A stretch of DNA of 64,000 nt from an uncultured Prevotellaceae bacterium (GCA_902762325.1 CACWNV010000004.1:1-64000), one strand, 5' to 3'. Positions 26,254 through 35,547 are shown, counted from the stretch's first letter. Program-made: numbers and translations. The notes: generated by a model not told the origin, from the sequence alone.

Positions 26254-28707
26254 ATGATGAAAAGAAAATCTATTATCTGTCTATTATTGTTCATAATGGT
26301 CAGTAACTTATCTGCAAGGGAACGTCAACTCTTTGATTCCAGTTGGCTCTTTTCTCTTGGCAATGATGTAAAAATGTCAACGACCGACTTCGACGATTCA
26401 CAATGGAGAAAGTTGAACCTGCCTCACGACTGGGCAATTGAAGGCGACTTCTCTGCATCCCATCCTTCGGGAGCGGGTGGGGGAGCACTTCCTGGAGGGA
26501 TTGGCTGGTACCGTAAGCATTTCTCTGTTACCGATGGCGACACCTTCGACAAATACTATATTGAATTTGACGGTGTATATATGAACTCAACGGTATTTCT
26601 TAATGGGCATGAATTAGGTTTCCGTCCCTACGGATACAGCTCTTTTGAATATGACATGACTCCTTACATCAACAAAAATGGCGACAACGTATTGGCGGTA
26701 AAGGTCGATAATAGCGACCAGCCTAATTCCCGTTGGTATAGTGGTTGTGGTATCTACCGCCACGTATGGCTGACAAAGACCAAAGCACTTCATGTCGCTC
26801 ATTGGGGAACTCATGTAGTAACTACGGCGAAGGGTGACGTCACGATTGAAGTGGCGTTGAACAAGACGGTCGCACCCAAAGACATGCCTGTCATCCGACA
26901 TACTATTCTTGACGCCAATGGCAGAATCGTTGCATCTAAATCCGGGAAAAGCACGACACAAAAGCTGAAGGTGAATCGTCCGACACTATGGTCAGTCAAA
27001 ACTCCCTATATATATAAGGTAAAGTCAGAACTGATCGTAAACAAAGAAATTGTAGATGAGTATATCACCACAACAGGATTCCGCGATTTCAATTTTGACC
27101 CGAATAATGGTTTCTCCCTAAACAGACAATCCATGAAAATCAATGGTGTCTGCGACCATCATGACCTCGGTTGTTTGGGGGCAGCACTTAACGAGGATGC
27201 TCTTCATCGCCAGCTTGTCAAGCTGAAGGAGATGGGATGCAATGCCATCCGATGCTCTCATAATCCTCCGGCACCTGAACTCTTAAACATGTGCGACACG
27301 ATGGGATTTATCGTGATGGATGAATCGTTCGACATGTGGCGTCGCCGAAAGACGAAAAACGACTATGCCCGTTTCTTTGACAAGTGGCATGAGCGCGACT
27401 TAGTTGATTTAGTGTTGCGCGACCGCAATCATCCGAGCATCCTTATGTGGTCAATCGGAAACGAGGTACTGGAACAATGGTCATCGGCTGAAGCTGACAC
27501 GCTCACCCTCGAACAGGCAAATCTGATTCTTAATGCCGGACATGATGCCGCCACGTTAGCAAAAGAAGGGGAGCTGAGTGTGAACTCGCTGCTTACCCGA
27601 CACCTTGCGGAGATTGTACGGAAATATGATACAACCCGACCGATAACCGCAGGATGCAATGAGCCTAATCCGAATAACCATCTGTTCAAAAGCGGAGCTA
27701 TTGACATCATTGGTTTCAACTATCATCACGAATGGATAAAGGACGTTCCCAAGAACTTCCCGAACAAGCCTTTCATCATGACGGAGAGCGTCTCGGCTTT
27801 GCAGACTCGCGGCTATTATATGATGCCAAGCGACAAGATATATATTGCACCCGACAGATGGGACAGGTCGTTTACCGACCCCTCATTGATGTGTAGTGCC
27901 TATGACAACATGCACGCTCCATGGAGCTCTACGCACGAAGAGACTTGGGACGTTGTGAAACACACGCCTTATTGTGGAGGACAATTCATCTGGACAGGCT
28001 GGGACTACATCGGCGAGCCAACTCCATACGGTTTCCCTGCCCGTAGCAGTTATTTTGGCATCATCGACTTAGCCGGCTTCGAGAAAGACGCCTATTACAT
28101 GTATAAGAGCGAATGGACTGATACGGATGTGCTGCATCTTTTCCCACACTGGAACTGGCTGCCAGGGCAGGAAATCGACATGTGGTGTTATTACAACAAT
28201 GCCGATGAGGTGGAACTCTTCATTAACAATAAGAGTCAGGGCGTCCGCAAGAAAACGGACAGCCATCAGTATCATGTCATGTGGCGCGTTAACTTTGAAC
28301 CCGGTGAGGTGAAGGTTGTCGCTCGCAAGAACGGGGAGGTAATCCGTAGCAAAGTGATCCACACGGCGGGTACTCCACATCATATCCGTCTCACCTCTGA
28401 CAGAAAGCAGCTTGTCGCTGACGGACGGAGCATGGCTTTCGTCACCGTGGAAGTGGTAGATAAAGACGGGAATCTCTGTCCAAGAGCCGAAAATCAGATA
28501 TTCTTTGATGTTGACGGTCCTGCCACCATTGCCGGTGTTGACAATGGAAATCAGACCTCTCTTGAGCGTTTCAAGGATAATAAGCGGAAAGCATTCTTTG
28601 GCAAATGTCTTGTCGTCATACAGTCCGGCGAACAGAAAGGCCCCATTCGTCTGACAGCCAAGGGATATGATCTCAAAGAAGCAACAATACAAATTAACAA
28701 CCGATAA
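26254..28707 (+). CDS. Secreted GH2 family glycosidase (probable beta-galactosidase)
   Basis: An 817-residue exported enzyme. The signal peptide spans about 1-21 (SNLSA). A sugar-binding jelly-roll (22-175, with GGIGWYRKHF), an immunoglobulin-like domain and a TIM barrel follow. The acid/base is E404 in WSIGNE after RNHPSILM, and the nucleophile is E511 in IMTES. After about residue 600 come DUF4982 (WNWLPGQEIDMWCY) and a C-terminal GH2/Big-type domain. This architecture is usual for Bacteroidota beta-galactosidases, but substrate preference is not certain. GH31 follows after 11 nt. The combination of GH2 with an alpha-xylosidase-like GH31 would suit xyloglucan side chains. Confidence 0.9.
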   Translation: MMKRKSIICLLLFIMVSNLSARERQLFDSSWLFSLGNDVKMSTTDFDDSQWRKLNLPHDWAIEGDFSASHPSGAGGGALPGGIGWYRKHFSVTDGDTFDKYYIEFDGVYMNSTVFLNGHELGFRPYGYSSFEYDMTPYINKNGDNVLAVKVDNSDQPNSRWYSGCGIYRHVWLTKTKALHVAHWGTHVVTTAKGDVTIEVALNKTVAPKDMPVIRHTILDANGRIVASKSGKSTTQKLKVNRPTLWSVKTPYIYKVKSELIVNKEIVDEYITTTGFRDFNFDPNNGFSLNRQSMKINGVCDHHDLGCLGAALNEDALHRQLVKLKEMGCNAIRCSHNPPAPELLNMCDTMGFIVMDESFDMWRRRKTKNDYARFFDKWHERDLVDLVLRDRNHPSILMWSIGNEVLEQWSSAEADTLTLEQANLILNAGHDAATLAKEGELSVNSLLTRHLAEIVRKYDTTRPITAGCNEPNPNNHLFKSGAIDIIGFNYHHEWIKDVPKNFPNKPFIMTESVSALQTRGYYMMPSDKIYIAPDRWDRSFTDPSLMCSAYDNMHAPWSSTHEETWDVVKHTPYCGGQFIWTGWDYIGEPTPYGFPARSSYFGIIDLAGFEKDAYYMYKSEWTDTDVLHLFPHWNWLPGQEIDMWCYYNNADEVELFINNKSQGVRKKTDSHQYHVMWRVNFEPGEVKVVARKNGEVIRSKVIHTAGTPHHIRLTSDRKQLVADGRSMAFVTVEVVDKDGNLCPRAENQIFFDVDGPATIAGVDNGNQTSLERFKDNKRKAFFGKCLVVIQSGEQKGPIRLTAKGYDLKEATIQINNR

Positions 28708-28718
28708 TCATATATTTT

Positions 28719-31079
28719 ATGAATATGAAAAGAACATTCCTATGCTTGTCCATTGTGACAGGAAGTATATTGGCTTCTAATGCACAGATTCAGACATCTG
28801 CAGGTGTACAATATCTGATGAACACACCTAAGGATATGAGTGGCGACTTTTCTGATTTGTCTCACACTTATTTTCTCGCTGATAGCATTGCCTCATTCGA
28901 TATCCAGAAAGGGGAGGGCATGGTCAACTGGAAACGATACAGACTCGCCCCGCGTCAGGCTTTTAATCTGAATGGTTACTGGCCCGTGAGAATGCAGATG
29001 CTCGATTTCCCGGAAACTCAGTATGACAATGATCCAAACCTGAGAATACGCGTTATGATCATTGATGAACGTACATTGCGCATCACGATGCTGACTACAC
29101 CAGTTGAGCCGAAGGACAACGATGCAAATGACCTGATGTTCTCACCCGCATTTATCAGCAAGTTGAAAGGGACTATGCCTGTGAATAACAATTCGATATG
29201 GAAGGTATCGACATCGGCACAGGGGAACATCGTCTATCAAAGCAGCTGTGGTACGCTGGAGATACAGAAGTATCCCTTCAGGCTTATTCTGAAGGATACA
29301 AAGGGGAAAATCCTTACACAGACCCGACACCTTATAGATAACGACTCCACGCAAGTCAAGTTGCTTCCCTTTAATTTCATCAAAAGGGGCAACGATAATT
29401 CACGTAGCATCAATCCTGTGTTTTCCCTGGCACCAGGTGAAAGGATTTACGGTTGTGGAGAATCGTTCACCTCTTTGAATAAGGTTGGGCAGAAAGTCCA
29501 GATTTTCGTTACCGATCCGCAAGGACCTGAGACCGACGGGATGTATAAACCCGTACCGTTCTTCTTCTCTAATCGTGGTTACGGTATATTCATGCACACC
29601 AGTGCTCCTGTTACTTGTGACTTTGGGGCAAGTTATATCGGTGCCGACCGTCTCTTCATGGCAGATGAACAAATGGACTTCTTTGTTTTCTTCGGACAAC
29701 CGAAAGAGATTCTTAATGCATATACAGAAGTCACTGGAAAAAGTCCGATGCTTCCTTTATGGACCTTCGGCACATGGATGAGTCGTATTACATATTTCTC
29801 ACAGGAGGAAGGACTGGATGTAGCTAAGAAGCTCCGGGACAATAAGATTCCATCTGATGTCATTCATTTTGACACGGGTTGGTTCGGTGTAGACTGGCAA
29901 TGCGACTATAAGTTCGCCAAAGACCGTTTTGCTGATCCCGTGGGAATGCTTAAACAGATGAGGAAAGACGGCTTCAGAGCTTGTCTGTGGCAATTACCCT
30001 ATTTCACACCGAAGAACAGGTATTTCAAGGAACTGGTGGATAATGGGATGGCAATCACCAATGCCGCCGGCTCGCTCCCTTACGAAGATGCCGTGTTAGA
30101 CTTGTCAAATCCCAATACCGTCAAGTGGTATCAGGATAAGATAACAGGACTGCTGAAACAGGGCGTAAGCGTCATTAAGTGTGATTTCGGTGAGGCTGCC
30201 CCTTTAAACGGATTGTATGCCAGCGGAAAGACGGGATTGTATGAGCATAATCTATATCCTTTGAGATACAACAAAGCATTATGGGAAGCTGTTGATCGGA
30301 ATGCAGGAGATGAGACGGGAGTCATCTGGGCACGCTCAGCATGGGCTGGTTCTCAACGTTACCCCTTGCATTGGGGAGGTGATGCCGCAACCAACAACAC
30401 TGGAATGATTGGCGACCTGCGTGGTGGTTTGAGCTTTGGATTGAGCGGCTTTTCGTTCTGGAGTCACGACATGGGCGGATTCGTGACAGCCTCTCCGGAA
30501 GACATTTATAGAAGATGGCTCCCATTCGGATTCCTGTCAAGTCACACACGTGCACATGGCGCTCCACCGACAGAACCGTGGCTTATCAGTAAGGATTTCA
30601 CAAAGGCGTTCCGTGAATCGGCTGAGATGAAATACAAATTGATGCCGTATGTCTATGCACAGGCAAAGGACTGTTCCAACCGCGGCTTACCTATGGTTCG
30701 TGCATTATTTGTAGAGTTCCCCGATGATCCCGGTGCATGGTTGATTGAGGATGAATATATGTATGGTAGCCAGCTGTTGGTAGCTCCACTCTTGGAGACA
30801 GGGAACGAACGCACGTGCTATCTGCCTGAAGGGAAATGGATTGACTATCAGACAGGTGCCGTATATAACAGCGGATGGCAGACGATAAAGGCTGGTAAGA
30901 TTCCCTGCATCATCTTGGTGCGGGACGGTAGTTTGATTCCTCATGTCCCTCTTGCCCAGTCAACAGATAGGATTAATTGGGATAAAATGGAGTTGAAACC
31001 TTATTCGGCAGACGTTAAGAAATGTACCGGATTAGTGTTCAAACCAGGCGATAAAGACGTTCAAATCGTTAACCAGTAA
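28719..31079 (+). CDS. Secreted GH31 family alpha-glycosidase (probable alpha-xylosidase)
   Basis: A 786-residue exported enzyme with a signal peptide to about residue 22 (SNAQ). The nucleophile is D489 in VIKCDFGEAAP, a KxDFGE form typical of YicI-type alpha-xylosidases. The acid/base is D555 in HWGGD after RSAWAGSQRYP. An N-terminal beta-sandwich (about 25-330) with GERIYGCGESF and a C-terminal beta domain complete the fold. The stop lies 11 nt before a hairpin region that probably ends the transcript. Alpha-glucosidase activity cannot be excluded. Confidence 0.9.
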   Translation: MNMKRTFLCLSIVTGSILASNAQIQTSAGVQYLMNTPKDMSGDFSDLSHTYFLADSIASFDIQKGEGMVNWKRYRLAPRQAFNLNGYWPVRMQMLDFPETQYDNDPNLRIRVMIIDERTLRITMLTTPVEPKDNDANDLMFSPAFISKLKGTMPVNNNSIWKVSTSAQGNIVYQSSCGTLEIQKYPFRLILKDTKGKILTQTRHLIDNDSTQVKLLPFNFIKRGNDNSRSINPVFSLAPGERIYGCGESFTSLNKVGQKVQIFVTDPQGPETDGMYKPVPFFFSNRGYGIFMHTSAPVTCDFGASYIGADRLFMADEQMDFFVFFGQPKEILNAYTEVTGKSPMLPLWTFGTWMSRITYFSQEEGLDVAKKLRDNKIPSDVIHFDTGWFGVDWQCDYKFAKDRFADPVGMLKQMRKDGFRACLWQLPYFTPKNRYFKELVDNGMAITNAAGSLPYEDAVLDLSNPNTVKWYQDKITGLLKQGVSVIKCDFGEAAPLNGLYASGKTGLYEHNLYPLRYNKALWEAVDRNAGDETGVIWARSAWAGSQRYPLHWGGDAATNNTGMIGDLRGGLSFGLSGFSFWSHDMGGFVTASPEDIYRRWLPFGFLSSHTRAHGAPPTEPWLISKDFTKAFRESAEMKYKLMPYVYAQAKDCSNRGLPMVRALFVEFPDDPGAWLIEDEYMYGSQLLVAPLLETGNERTCYLPEGKWIDYQTGAVYNSGWQTIKAGKIPCIILVRDGSLIPHVPLAQSTDRINWDKMELKPYSADVKKCTGLVFKPGDKDVQIVNQ

Positions 31080-31100
31080 CATCCGACCGTTAAATAGTTT

Positions 31101-31148
31101 TAAAGTTGAGAGCCAATATTCCTAAAGAATTCGTCGCTCTCAACTTTA
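31101..31148 (+). terminator. Perfect 13-bp inverted repeat after the GH31 gene
   Basis: A left arm TAAAGTTGAGAGC (31101-31113) and its exact complement at 31136-31148, with a 22-nt loop. The T tract after it is weak (TTTAGT). It probably acts as a transcription terminator or 3' stabiliser of the operon that ends with GH31. Confidence 0.6.
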
Positions 31149-31153
31149 TTTAG

Positions 31154-31161
31154 TAATTTTG
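31154..31161 (+). promoter_or_regulatory. Promoter -7 element of tRNA-Arg
   Basis: TAATTTTG matches TAnnTTTG, 13 nt upstream of the mature tRNA 5' end. It directly follows the inverted repeat, so the tRNA is probably transcribed separately. Confidence 0.5.
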
Positions 31162-31174
31162 CAGCCAGTTTTGG

Positions 31175-31249
31175 GGTTCCGTAGCTCAGTCGGATTAGAG
31201 CAACAGCCTTCTAAGCTGTGGGTCTTGGGTTCGAATCCCAACGGAATCA
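31175..31249 (+). tRNA. tRNA-Arg (anticodon UCU)
   Basis: A 75-nt cloverleaf. The acceptor stem GGTTCCG pairs with CGGAATC (one G-U pair). The D arm is GCTC/GAGC. The anticodon stem is ACAGC/GCTGT with loop CTTCTAA giving anticodon TCT. The T arm is TTGGG-TTCGAAT-CCCAA, with discriminator A at 31249. CCA is not encoded, as expected in Bacteroidota. It reads AGA codons. Confidence 0.97.
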
Positions 31250-31256
31250 CGAGCGT

Positions 31257-31292
31257 AAAACGAGAGTCTTGTCATAAGGCCCTCGTTTTTTT
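31257..31292 (+). terminator. Rho-independent terminator after tRNA-Arg
   Basis: A 14-position stem with one mismatch and one G-U pair between 31257-31270 and 31276-31289 (core AAAACGAG / CTCGTTTT), a 5-nt loop GTCAT, and a run of seven T to 31292. The stretch to the GH105 stop (31293-31360) shows nothing else. Confidence 0.88.
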
Positions 31293-31360
31293 GTCATCCT
31301 ACACACGAAGTGACACCTAAAGTGGAACATAGAAGGTGATAATAGGAAACGAGTGAAGAA

Positions 31361-32752
31361 TTAATACCTGATCGTTCCATTATAATTAAAAATGGGGTGA
31401 TTGGTCTTCACTTCCTGACGGTAGAACATGATGGCGCTGTCGTTGCTCTTCGGATGCTGCTGCTGGAGCATTTTAATCATCTCTGCTCCTGCCCAAATGA
31501 CGGGACCATAGCCGTGAGCCGCCATGACATGTACCGGACGATAAGCATAGAAGGCAGGGTCGAATCCCATTCCTGTTCCTACGCACACACCTTCAACTTG
31601 TCCTTTTTCATTCACAGAAGACTCTACAGCATGCCATGCCAGTTGTACTACAGGACCGAAAGAGAGCGGATCAATCCATCCCTTGTTGATGCCATGAGCC
31701 AGACAATACGTATAAATGGCTGTAGCGGATGATTCGAGGTAAGTGTCACTATGGTCGAGCAACTGGTGCCAGAAGCCGTCTTTATCCTGTACCTTAGAGA
31801 GACCGATGGCATGTTGTTTGAACAGCGATAGGATAGCGTTCCGGCTGGGATGGTTTTCCGGTAACACATCCAAGACCTCACACATAGTCAGAATAGCCCA
31901 TCCGTTTGCACGTCCCCAATGGAAAGCGGGATGATAATCCATCTCTTCCACCCATCCGTGACGGAACAGTCCCTTTTCAGGTAGGAACATCTTGTCTGCA
32001 AAAAGCAGAACTTGTTTAGCTGCTGCATCGTATAGCTTGCCGTCGTTCGTGTATCTGGCATAGTAGGCTATGGCAGGAATACCCATAAACATGTCGTCAA
32101 GCCAAACAGTGTTCTTATGCGGACGAAGTCGGGCAAAGGTGCCGTCTTCCAATCTGTATTCTTTATTGAGAATGTATTGGATATAGTTTTGGATGAGTCC
32201 GTCGAGTTGTAGCTGCTTGTCGGTCAGCATATACTTAATCATGGAAGCACAGATGGCACCGGAATCGTCCAATGCGTGTGGGTCAATCATCCTTCTGATG
32301 TTTCCGTCTATTCCGGTATTCTTTTTATAAATAGCCGTAAATTTTGGTGCGATGTCAGCCAGCAACCGGAATCTTTTCTTGGCATAGTTCAAATAAGCGG
32401 CATCCCCAGTAGCCTCGTAGGCAGCCAAGACGGAAGAATAGGTAACGCCCCATTCATAACTTGTCAGGCGGAACCCTCCTTGTTTTAATTGGGTGTTTAG
32501 GGAGATATCATTGAGGTCGGTTATTTCTTTCCCCGTTGTTTTGTCAACAAGTTGAGCGGGCGTCTGTTCATCAATATAATGCAACACCCTGTCAATGGTT
32601 GATTTGACCTCGTTTACTGATGAAACACCATATTTATATTTATACTCCGGTTTCATCAGATGAAGTGGTGTGTTGTTGTCGTTGACTGCCTGCTGTGCAT
32701 AAATGCCACCAGACATTAGTACCAATGCTGTTAGAATAATTGCTTTTTTCAT
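31361..32752 (-). CDS. Unsaturated rhamnogalacturonyl hydrolase (GH105)
   Basis: An exported 463-residue (alpha/alpha)6-barrel enzyme that cleaves the unsaturated galacturonyl end left by pectin or rhamnogalacturonan lyases. The signal peptide ends near IYAQ (residue 20). Family signatures are WLDDMFMGIPA (with the catalytic-site Asp pair), FHWGRANGWA and a late GTGMGFDPAFY. It lies 48 nt downstream of the PL11 lyase gene on the same strand. The lyase would generate its substrate, which supports the assignment to GH105 over GH88. Confidence 0.92.
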   Translation of the reverse strand: MKKAIILTALVLMSGGIYAQQAVNDNNTPLHLMKPEYKYKYGVSSVNEVKSTIDRVLHYIDEQTPAQLVDKTTGKEITDLNDISLNTQLKQGGFRLTSYEWGVTYSSVLAAYEATGDAAYLNYAKKRFRLLADIAPKFTAIYKKNTGIDGNIRRMIDPHALDDSGAICASMIKYMLTDKQLQLDGLIQNYIQYILNKEYRLEDGTFARLRPHKNTVWLDDMFMGIPAIAYYARYTNDGKLYDAAAKQVLLFADKMFLPEKGLFRHGWVEEMDYHPAFHWGRANGWAILTMCEVLDVLPENHPSRNAILSLFKQHAIGLSKVQDKDGFWHQLLDHSDTYLESSATAIYTYCLAHGINKGWIDPLSFGPVVQLAWHAVESSVNEKGQVEGVCVGTGMGFDPAFYAYRPVHVMAAHGYGPVIWAGAEMIKMLQQQHPKSNDSAIMFYRQEVKTNHPIFNYNGTIRY

Positions 32753-32800
32753 CTCTTTATTGTTTTTTTTAAGGTAAGGTCTTTAAGTTTCTTAAAGTCC

Positions 32801-34822
32801 TTACTTGTTTTTTAAAAACGGATGGATGGTCTTGTCGGGACCCAAGTAGAAACCGGGTTGAGTCGGTTGGTTGTATGCGGTATTCTGAGCAGCAACACTC
32901 AACCGATAGGGGATGTCTTCTTCGAGGCAGTTAATCCGATAGTCAGTCGGAATGGCAGACACATAGAGCCTAAGCTCGCTACTTTCCCTGTTGCGAGTGA
33001 GAACCTCTTCACGCCAGTCGCCAATAATGTCGGCACAGAGATTCGGGTTGGATTTCGTCCCGTTGTTGAACTGAGTGCCTTCAAAACGACAGACCGTATT
33101 CACACCTCCAGTATTCCAGTCGTATTTGCTCACGCTCTCATGATCGAGCATCTCACGTAACAAATCACCGTCCCACCAAACACCAAAATTACAAGGTAAG
33201 AAAGAGTGGGAGGGTTGTGCATTCTTAGGTTTGACAACATTTCCCTTTAGGTCACGAATGCCACCGCTCTCGCTGCTCCACATCTCTACTCCCGGATTTG
33301 TGGGATCAATATCAGCAGCCATGCATCGCCCAACATCTTCGTTACTCTTGATTTGAAAGATTACTTTTCCTGTTCTGGCATCACGGAAATCACTACCGTC
33401 ACGACGATTCTCATGGCAATCCCACACCTGCAGGGCTTCGCTTGTCGGGTCAAAGACGGTAAGATGTATGGCATCACCATGCCCGAAGTGTGTGTTATAT
33501 AATCCCGTCCCGTCATGATCGACAGCCATTGAACCGTATGTTATCTCATCAAAACCGTCGCCATCTACATCCGCGATGCGTAGGTTATGGTTTCCCTGTC
33601 CGGCATACTCTTTCCATTGTGGTTCCTTCGTGTCAAAAGTCCATCGGTTTGTCAGCTTCTTTCCATCCCAGTCCCACGCCGCAATAACCGTCCTGGTATA
33701 ATAACCTCTGCAAAAGATGCCGCTGGCATGAATGCCGTCCAAATAGCCTACGCCAGCCAGATAGCGCTCCGAACGGTTGGCATGATCATCGCCCCAGTCC
33801 TTTGTATTCCCACGTTCGGGAATATAGTCAACCGTAGCCATGGCTTTCCCTGTCAATCCATCGAATACAGTAAGGTATTCAGGTCCTTCCATGATTCTGC
33901 CTGTCTTGTTGTCACCATGCACTTCGGCATTGAGGAAGCTCCTTCGTCTGTTGTGAATCTCCGTCTGTGTCAGTCCCTCGGGGAGGTTCTTTTCGATTTC
34001 TGCCCATTCCCTACGACGTCTTATCGCATCTTCTCGTTCTTCTTTTAGTTTTCTCTGATAAGCCTCTGGGTCAGCTAAAATATCCTTGATACCAAATCGC
34101 CAGTCGGCATCAGCATTTCCAAAGATGTTCCCCTGTCCGTCAATCGTTCCGTCAGCCGTCTTCATCATCAGCTCTGCCTTTCCGTCACCGTCAAAGTCAT
34201 ACACCATGAATTGTGTGAAGTGAGCACCCGTCCGAATGTTTTTGCCCAGATTAATACGCCAGAGCCTTGTACCGTCCAGCCTGTAGCAGTCGATGTAGGC
34301 ATTTCCAGTGAAACCAGCAAACATGTTGTCTTTGGCATTAGACGGTTCCCATTTCAGGAAGATCTCATATTGGCCGTCACCATCCACGTCACCAATGCTG
34401 GCATCATTAGCATGATAGTTGTAGCGTGCGCCATCAGGTGAAACACCCTCTTCAGGCTTTTCTATCTTAATGGGAATATATCCATCTGGAGCGTTGGCAT
34501 TCAATTTATAAGAACCATCTTTACCGCCTCCCTTGACTTCATAGACGGCATCAGTTGAAAGAGGACTTTCGTCGATGAAAAACGTTCCACCCTTGCTTAG
34601 CGCCTTTTTATTAATCTTCGTACCGTTGCGGTAAACATTAAATTCTTCTCCAACCTTATCAGATGATAGGGTTCGCCAGCTGATGATCACCTTATTATTA
34701 TCTTTAATGGCAACGACCCCTCTGTTAAGAGATTCCCTTTTCAGTTGTTGCATATTATACCGTGTTTGTCCATAAGCGCCGACGGATATAACCATGAGTA
34801 ATAATGTCAATAGATTTTTCAT
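32801..34822 (-). CDS. Rhamnogalacturonan lyase PL11
   Basis: A secreted 673-residue lyase that cuts the rhamnogalacturonan-I backbone by beta-elimination, as YesW/YesX of Bacillus do. A signal peptide ends at VGAYGQ (about 19). An N-terminal fibronectin-like domain (SLNRGVVAIKDNNKVIISWR) precedes an eight-bladed propeller with repeated Asp-rich calcium-binding loops (SIGDVDGDGQYE, DFDGDGKAE, ADVDGDGFDE). The length matches catalytic PL11 modules plus a short leader, with no extra binding domain. It forms a two-gene operon with GH105 under a well-formed promoter. No SusC/SusD pair accompanies it in the window. Confidence 0.94.
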   Translation of the reverse strand: MKNLLTLLLMVISVGAYGQTRYNMQQLKRESLNRGVVAIKDNNKVIISWRTLSSDKVGEEFNVYRNGTKINKKALSKGGTFFIDESPLSTDAVYEVKGGGKDGSYKLNANAPDGYIPIKIEKPEEGVSPDGARYNYHANDASIGDVDGDGQYEIFLKWEPSNAKDNMFAGFTGNAYIDCYRLDGTRLWRINLGKNIRTGAHFTQFMVYDFDGDGKAELMMKTADGTIDGQGNIFGNADADWRFGIKDILADPEAYQRKLKEEREDAIRRRREWAEIEKNLPEGLTQTEIHNRRRSFLNAEVHGDNKTGRIMEGPEYLTVFDGLTGKAMATVDYIPERGNTKDWGDDHANRSERYLAGVGYLDGIHASGIFCRGYYTRTVIAAWDWDGKKLTNRWTFDTKEPQWKEYAGQGNHNLRIADVDGDGFDEITYGSMAVDHDGTGLYNTHFGHGDAIHLTVFDPTSEALQVWDCHENRRDGSDFRDARTGKVIFQIKSNEDVGRCMAADIDPTNPGVEMWSSESGGIRDLKGNVVKPKNAQPSHSFLPCNFGVWWDGDLLREMLDHESVSKYDWNTGGVNTVCRFEGTQFNNGTKSNPNLCADIIGDWREEVLTRNRESSELRLYVSAIPTDYRINCLEEDIPYRLSVAAQNTAYNQPTQPGFYLGPDKTIHPFLKNK

Positions 34823-34865
34823 TGCAGATTGTTTAGGAGTATAGAAAGTTTATGATTGTATGATG

Positions 34866-34895
34866 CAAAGATACAACATTCTTTTTTATTTGCAA
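34866..34895 (-). promoter_or_regulatory. Promoter of the PL11-GH105 operon
   Basis: On the minus strand TTG (34893-34895) is followed by exactly 19 nt and TATCTTTG (34866-34873), a full Bacteroidota consensus. It is 43 nt from the PL11 start. Confidence 0.75.
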
Positions 34896-34972
34896 GTGAT
34901 ATTCTGACAAATTGTTATTTTTTGTCAATCTGATTGTGGATTTAGAATATTATAGTATATTTGCAAGTGATA
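34888..34972 (+). repeat. 14-bp direct repeat in a divergent promoter region
   Basis: ATTTGCAAGTGATA occurs exactly at 34888-34901 and at 34959-34972. The first copy contains the -33 element of the PL11 promoter (minus strand). The second contains the end of the -7 element of the plus-strand promoter. It could be a shared regulator site or chance. Confidence 0.6.
34934..34963 (+). promoter_or_regulatory. Promoter of the ECF S-component gene
   Basis: TTG at 34934-34936, exactly 19 nt, then TATATTTG at 34956-34963. It leaves a leader of about 15 nt before the ATG at 34986. Confidence 0.75.
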
Positions 34973-34985
34973 AATTACAAAGAAT

Positions 34986-35489
34986 ATGGAAACTAACATT
35001 AAACTATACACATTAAATTATTATGAGGTGAGAACTTATTTGCTGGCACTTGCATTTGTTACGTGCAACATGGTACTCCCACAAGTGTTTCATCTCATCC
35101 CGCAAGGCGGTTTTATCTTTGCACCTCTTTCTTTGGTTATTCTTGCAGGTTCCTATAAATTCGGCTGGAAGACAGGGCTGCTTGCTGCTGTGTTGTCCCC
35201 ATTTGTGAATCACCTGGTATTCGGTATGCCAGCTTTGAGTGTCTTATCTGTGATGACGTCTAAGTTGATGATACTTGCAATCATAGCAGGGCTTACAGCT
35301 CAGTATTTCAACAAAATAACGATTCCCTTGCTCGTTGGTGTCGTACTGGTAAGTGAACTCATCGGCGGTCTTGTAGAACTGGCTCTTACCGGAAACATTG
35401 CCTTTACCATAGCTGACTTCACCATCGGCTGGCCAGGATTGTTGTTGCAAGTGTTTGGCACCTATTTTATTATTAAGTATTTTAAGTGA
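34986..35489 (+). CDS. ECF-type transporter S component-like membrane protein
   Basis: A 167-residue protein with about five to six transmembrane helices. The pattern of short hydrophobic helices, and GSYKFGWKTGLLAAVLSPFVNHLVFGMP with a conserved proline-rich loop, resembles substrate-binding S components of energy-coupling-factor vitamin transporters. No ECF ATPase (EcfA) or T component gene is adjacent, which is usual for group II systems that share a module encoded elsewhere. The ligand cannot be deduced. No riboswitch fits in the very short leader. It is transcribed divergently from PL11. Confidence 0.7.
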   Translation: METNIKLYTLNYYEVRTYLLALAFVTCNMVLPQVFHLIPQGGFIFAPLSLVILAGSYKFGWKTGLLAAVLSPFVNHLVFGMPALSVLSVMTSKLMILAIIAGLTAQYFNKITIPLLVGVVLVSELIGGLVELALTGNIAFTIADFTIGWPGLLLQVFGTYFIIKYFK

Positions 35490-35494
35490 GGACG

Positions 35495-35547
35495 GTAGAG
35501 GACGATATGTTGCTTCGCCACTAAGATAAAAGACATTTGTCCTCTAC
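35495..35547 (+). terminator. Inverted repeat after the S-component gene
   Basis: GTAGAGGAC (35495-35503) and its exact complement GTCCTCTAC (35539-35547) with a 35-nt loop, starting 6 nt after the stop codon. There is no T tract, so it is a weak terminator call. The rest of 35548-35666 shows only a near-consensus -7 element around 35625-35632 (CATCTTTG). Confidence 0.4.

Noticed and set aside
26614..29699. Antisense ORFs within GH2 and GH31 genes
   Set aside because: All lie inside confident genes and show no recognisable domains or start contexts.
31101..31148. Riboswitch or structured RNA between GH31 and tRNA-Arg
   Set aside because: Only a simple 13-bp inverted repeat is present; no conserved riboswitch core was recognised.
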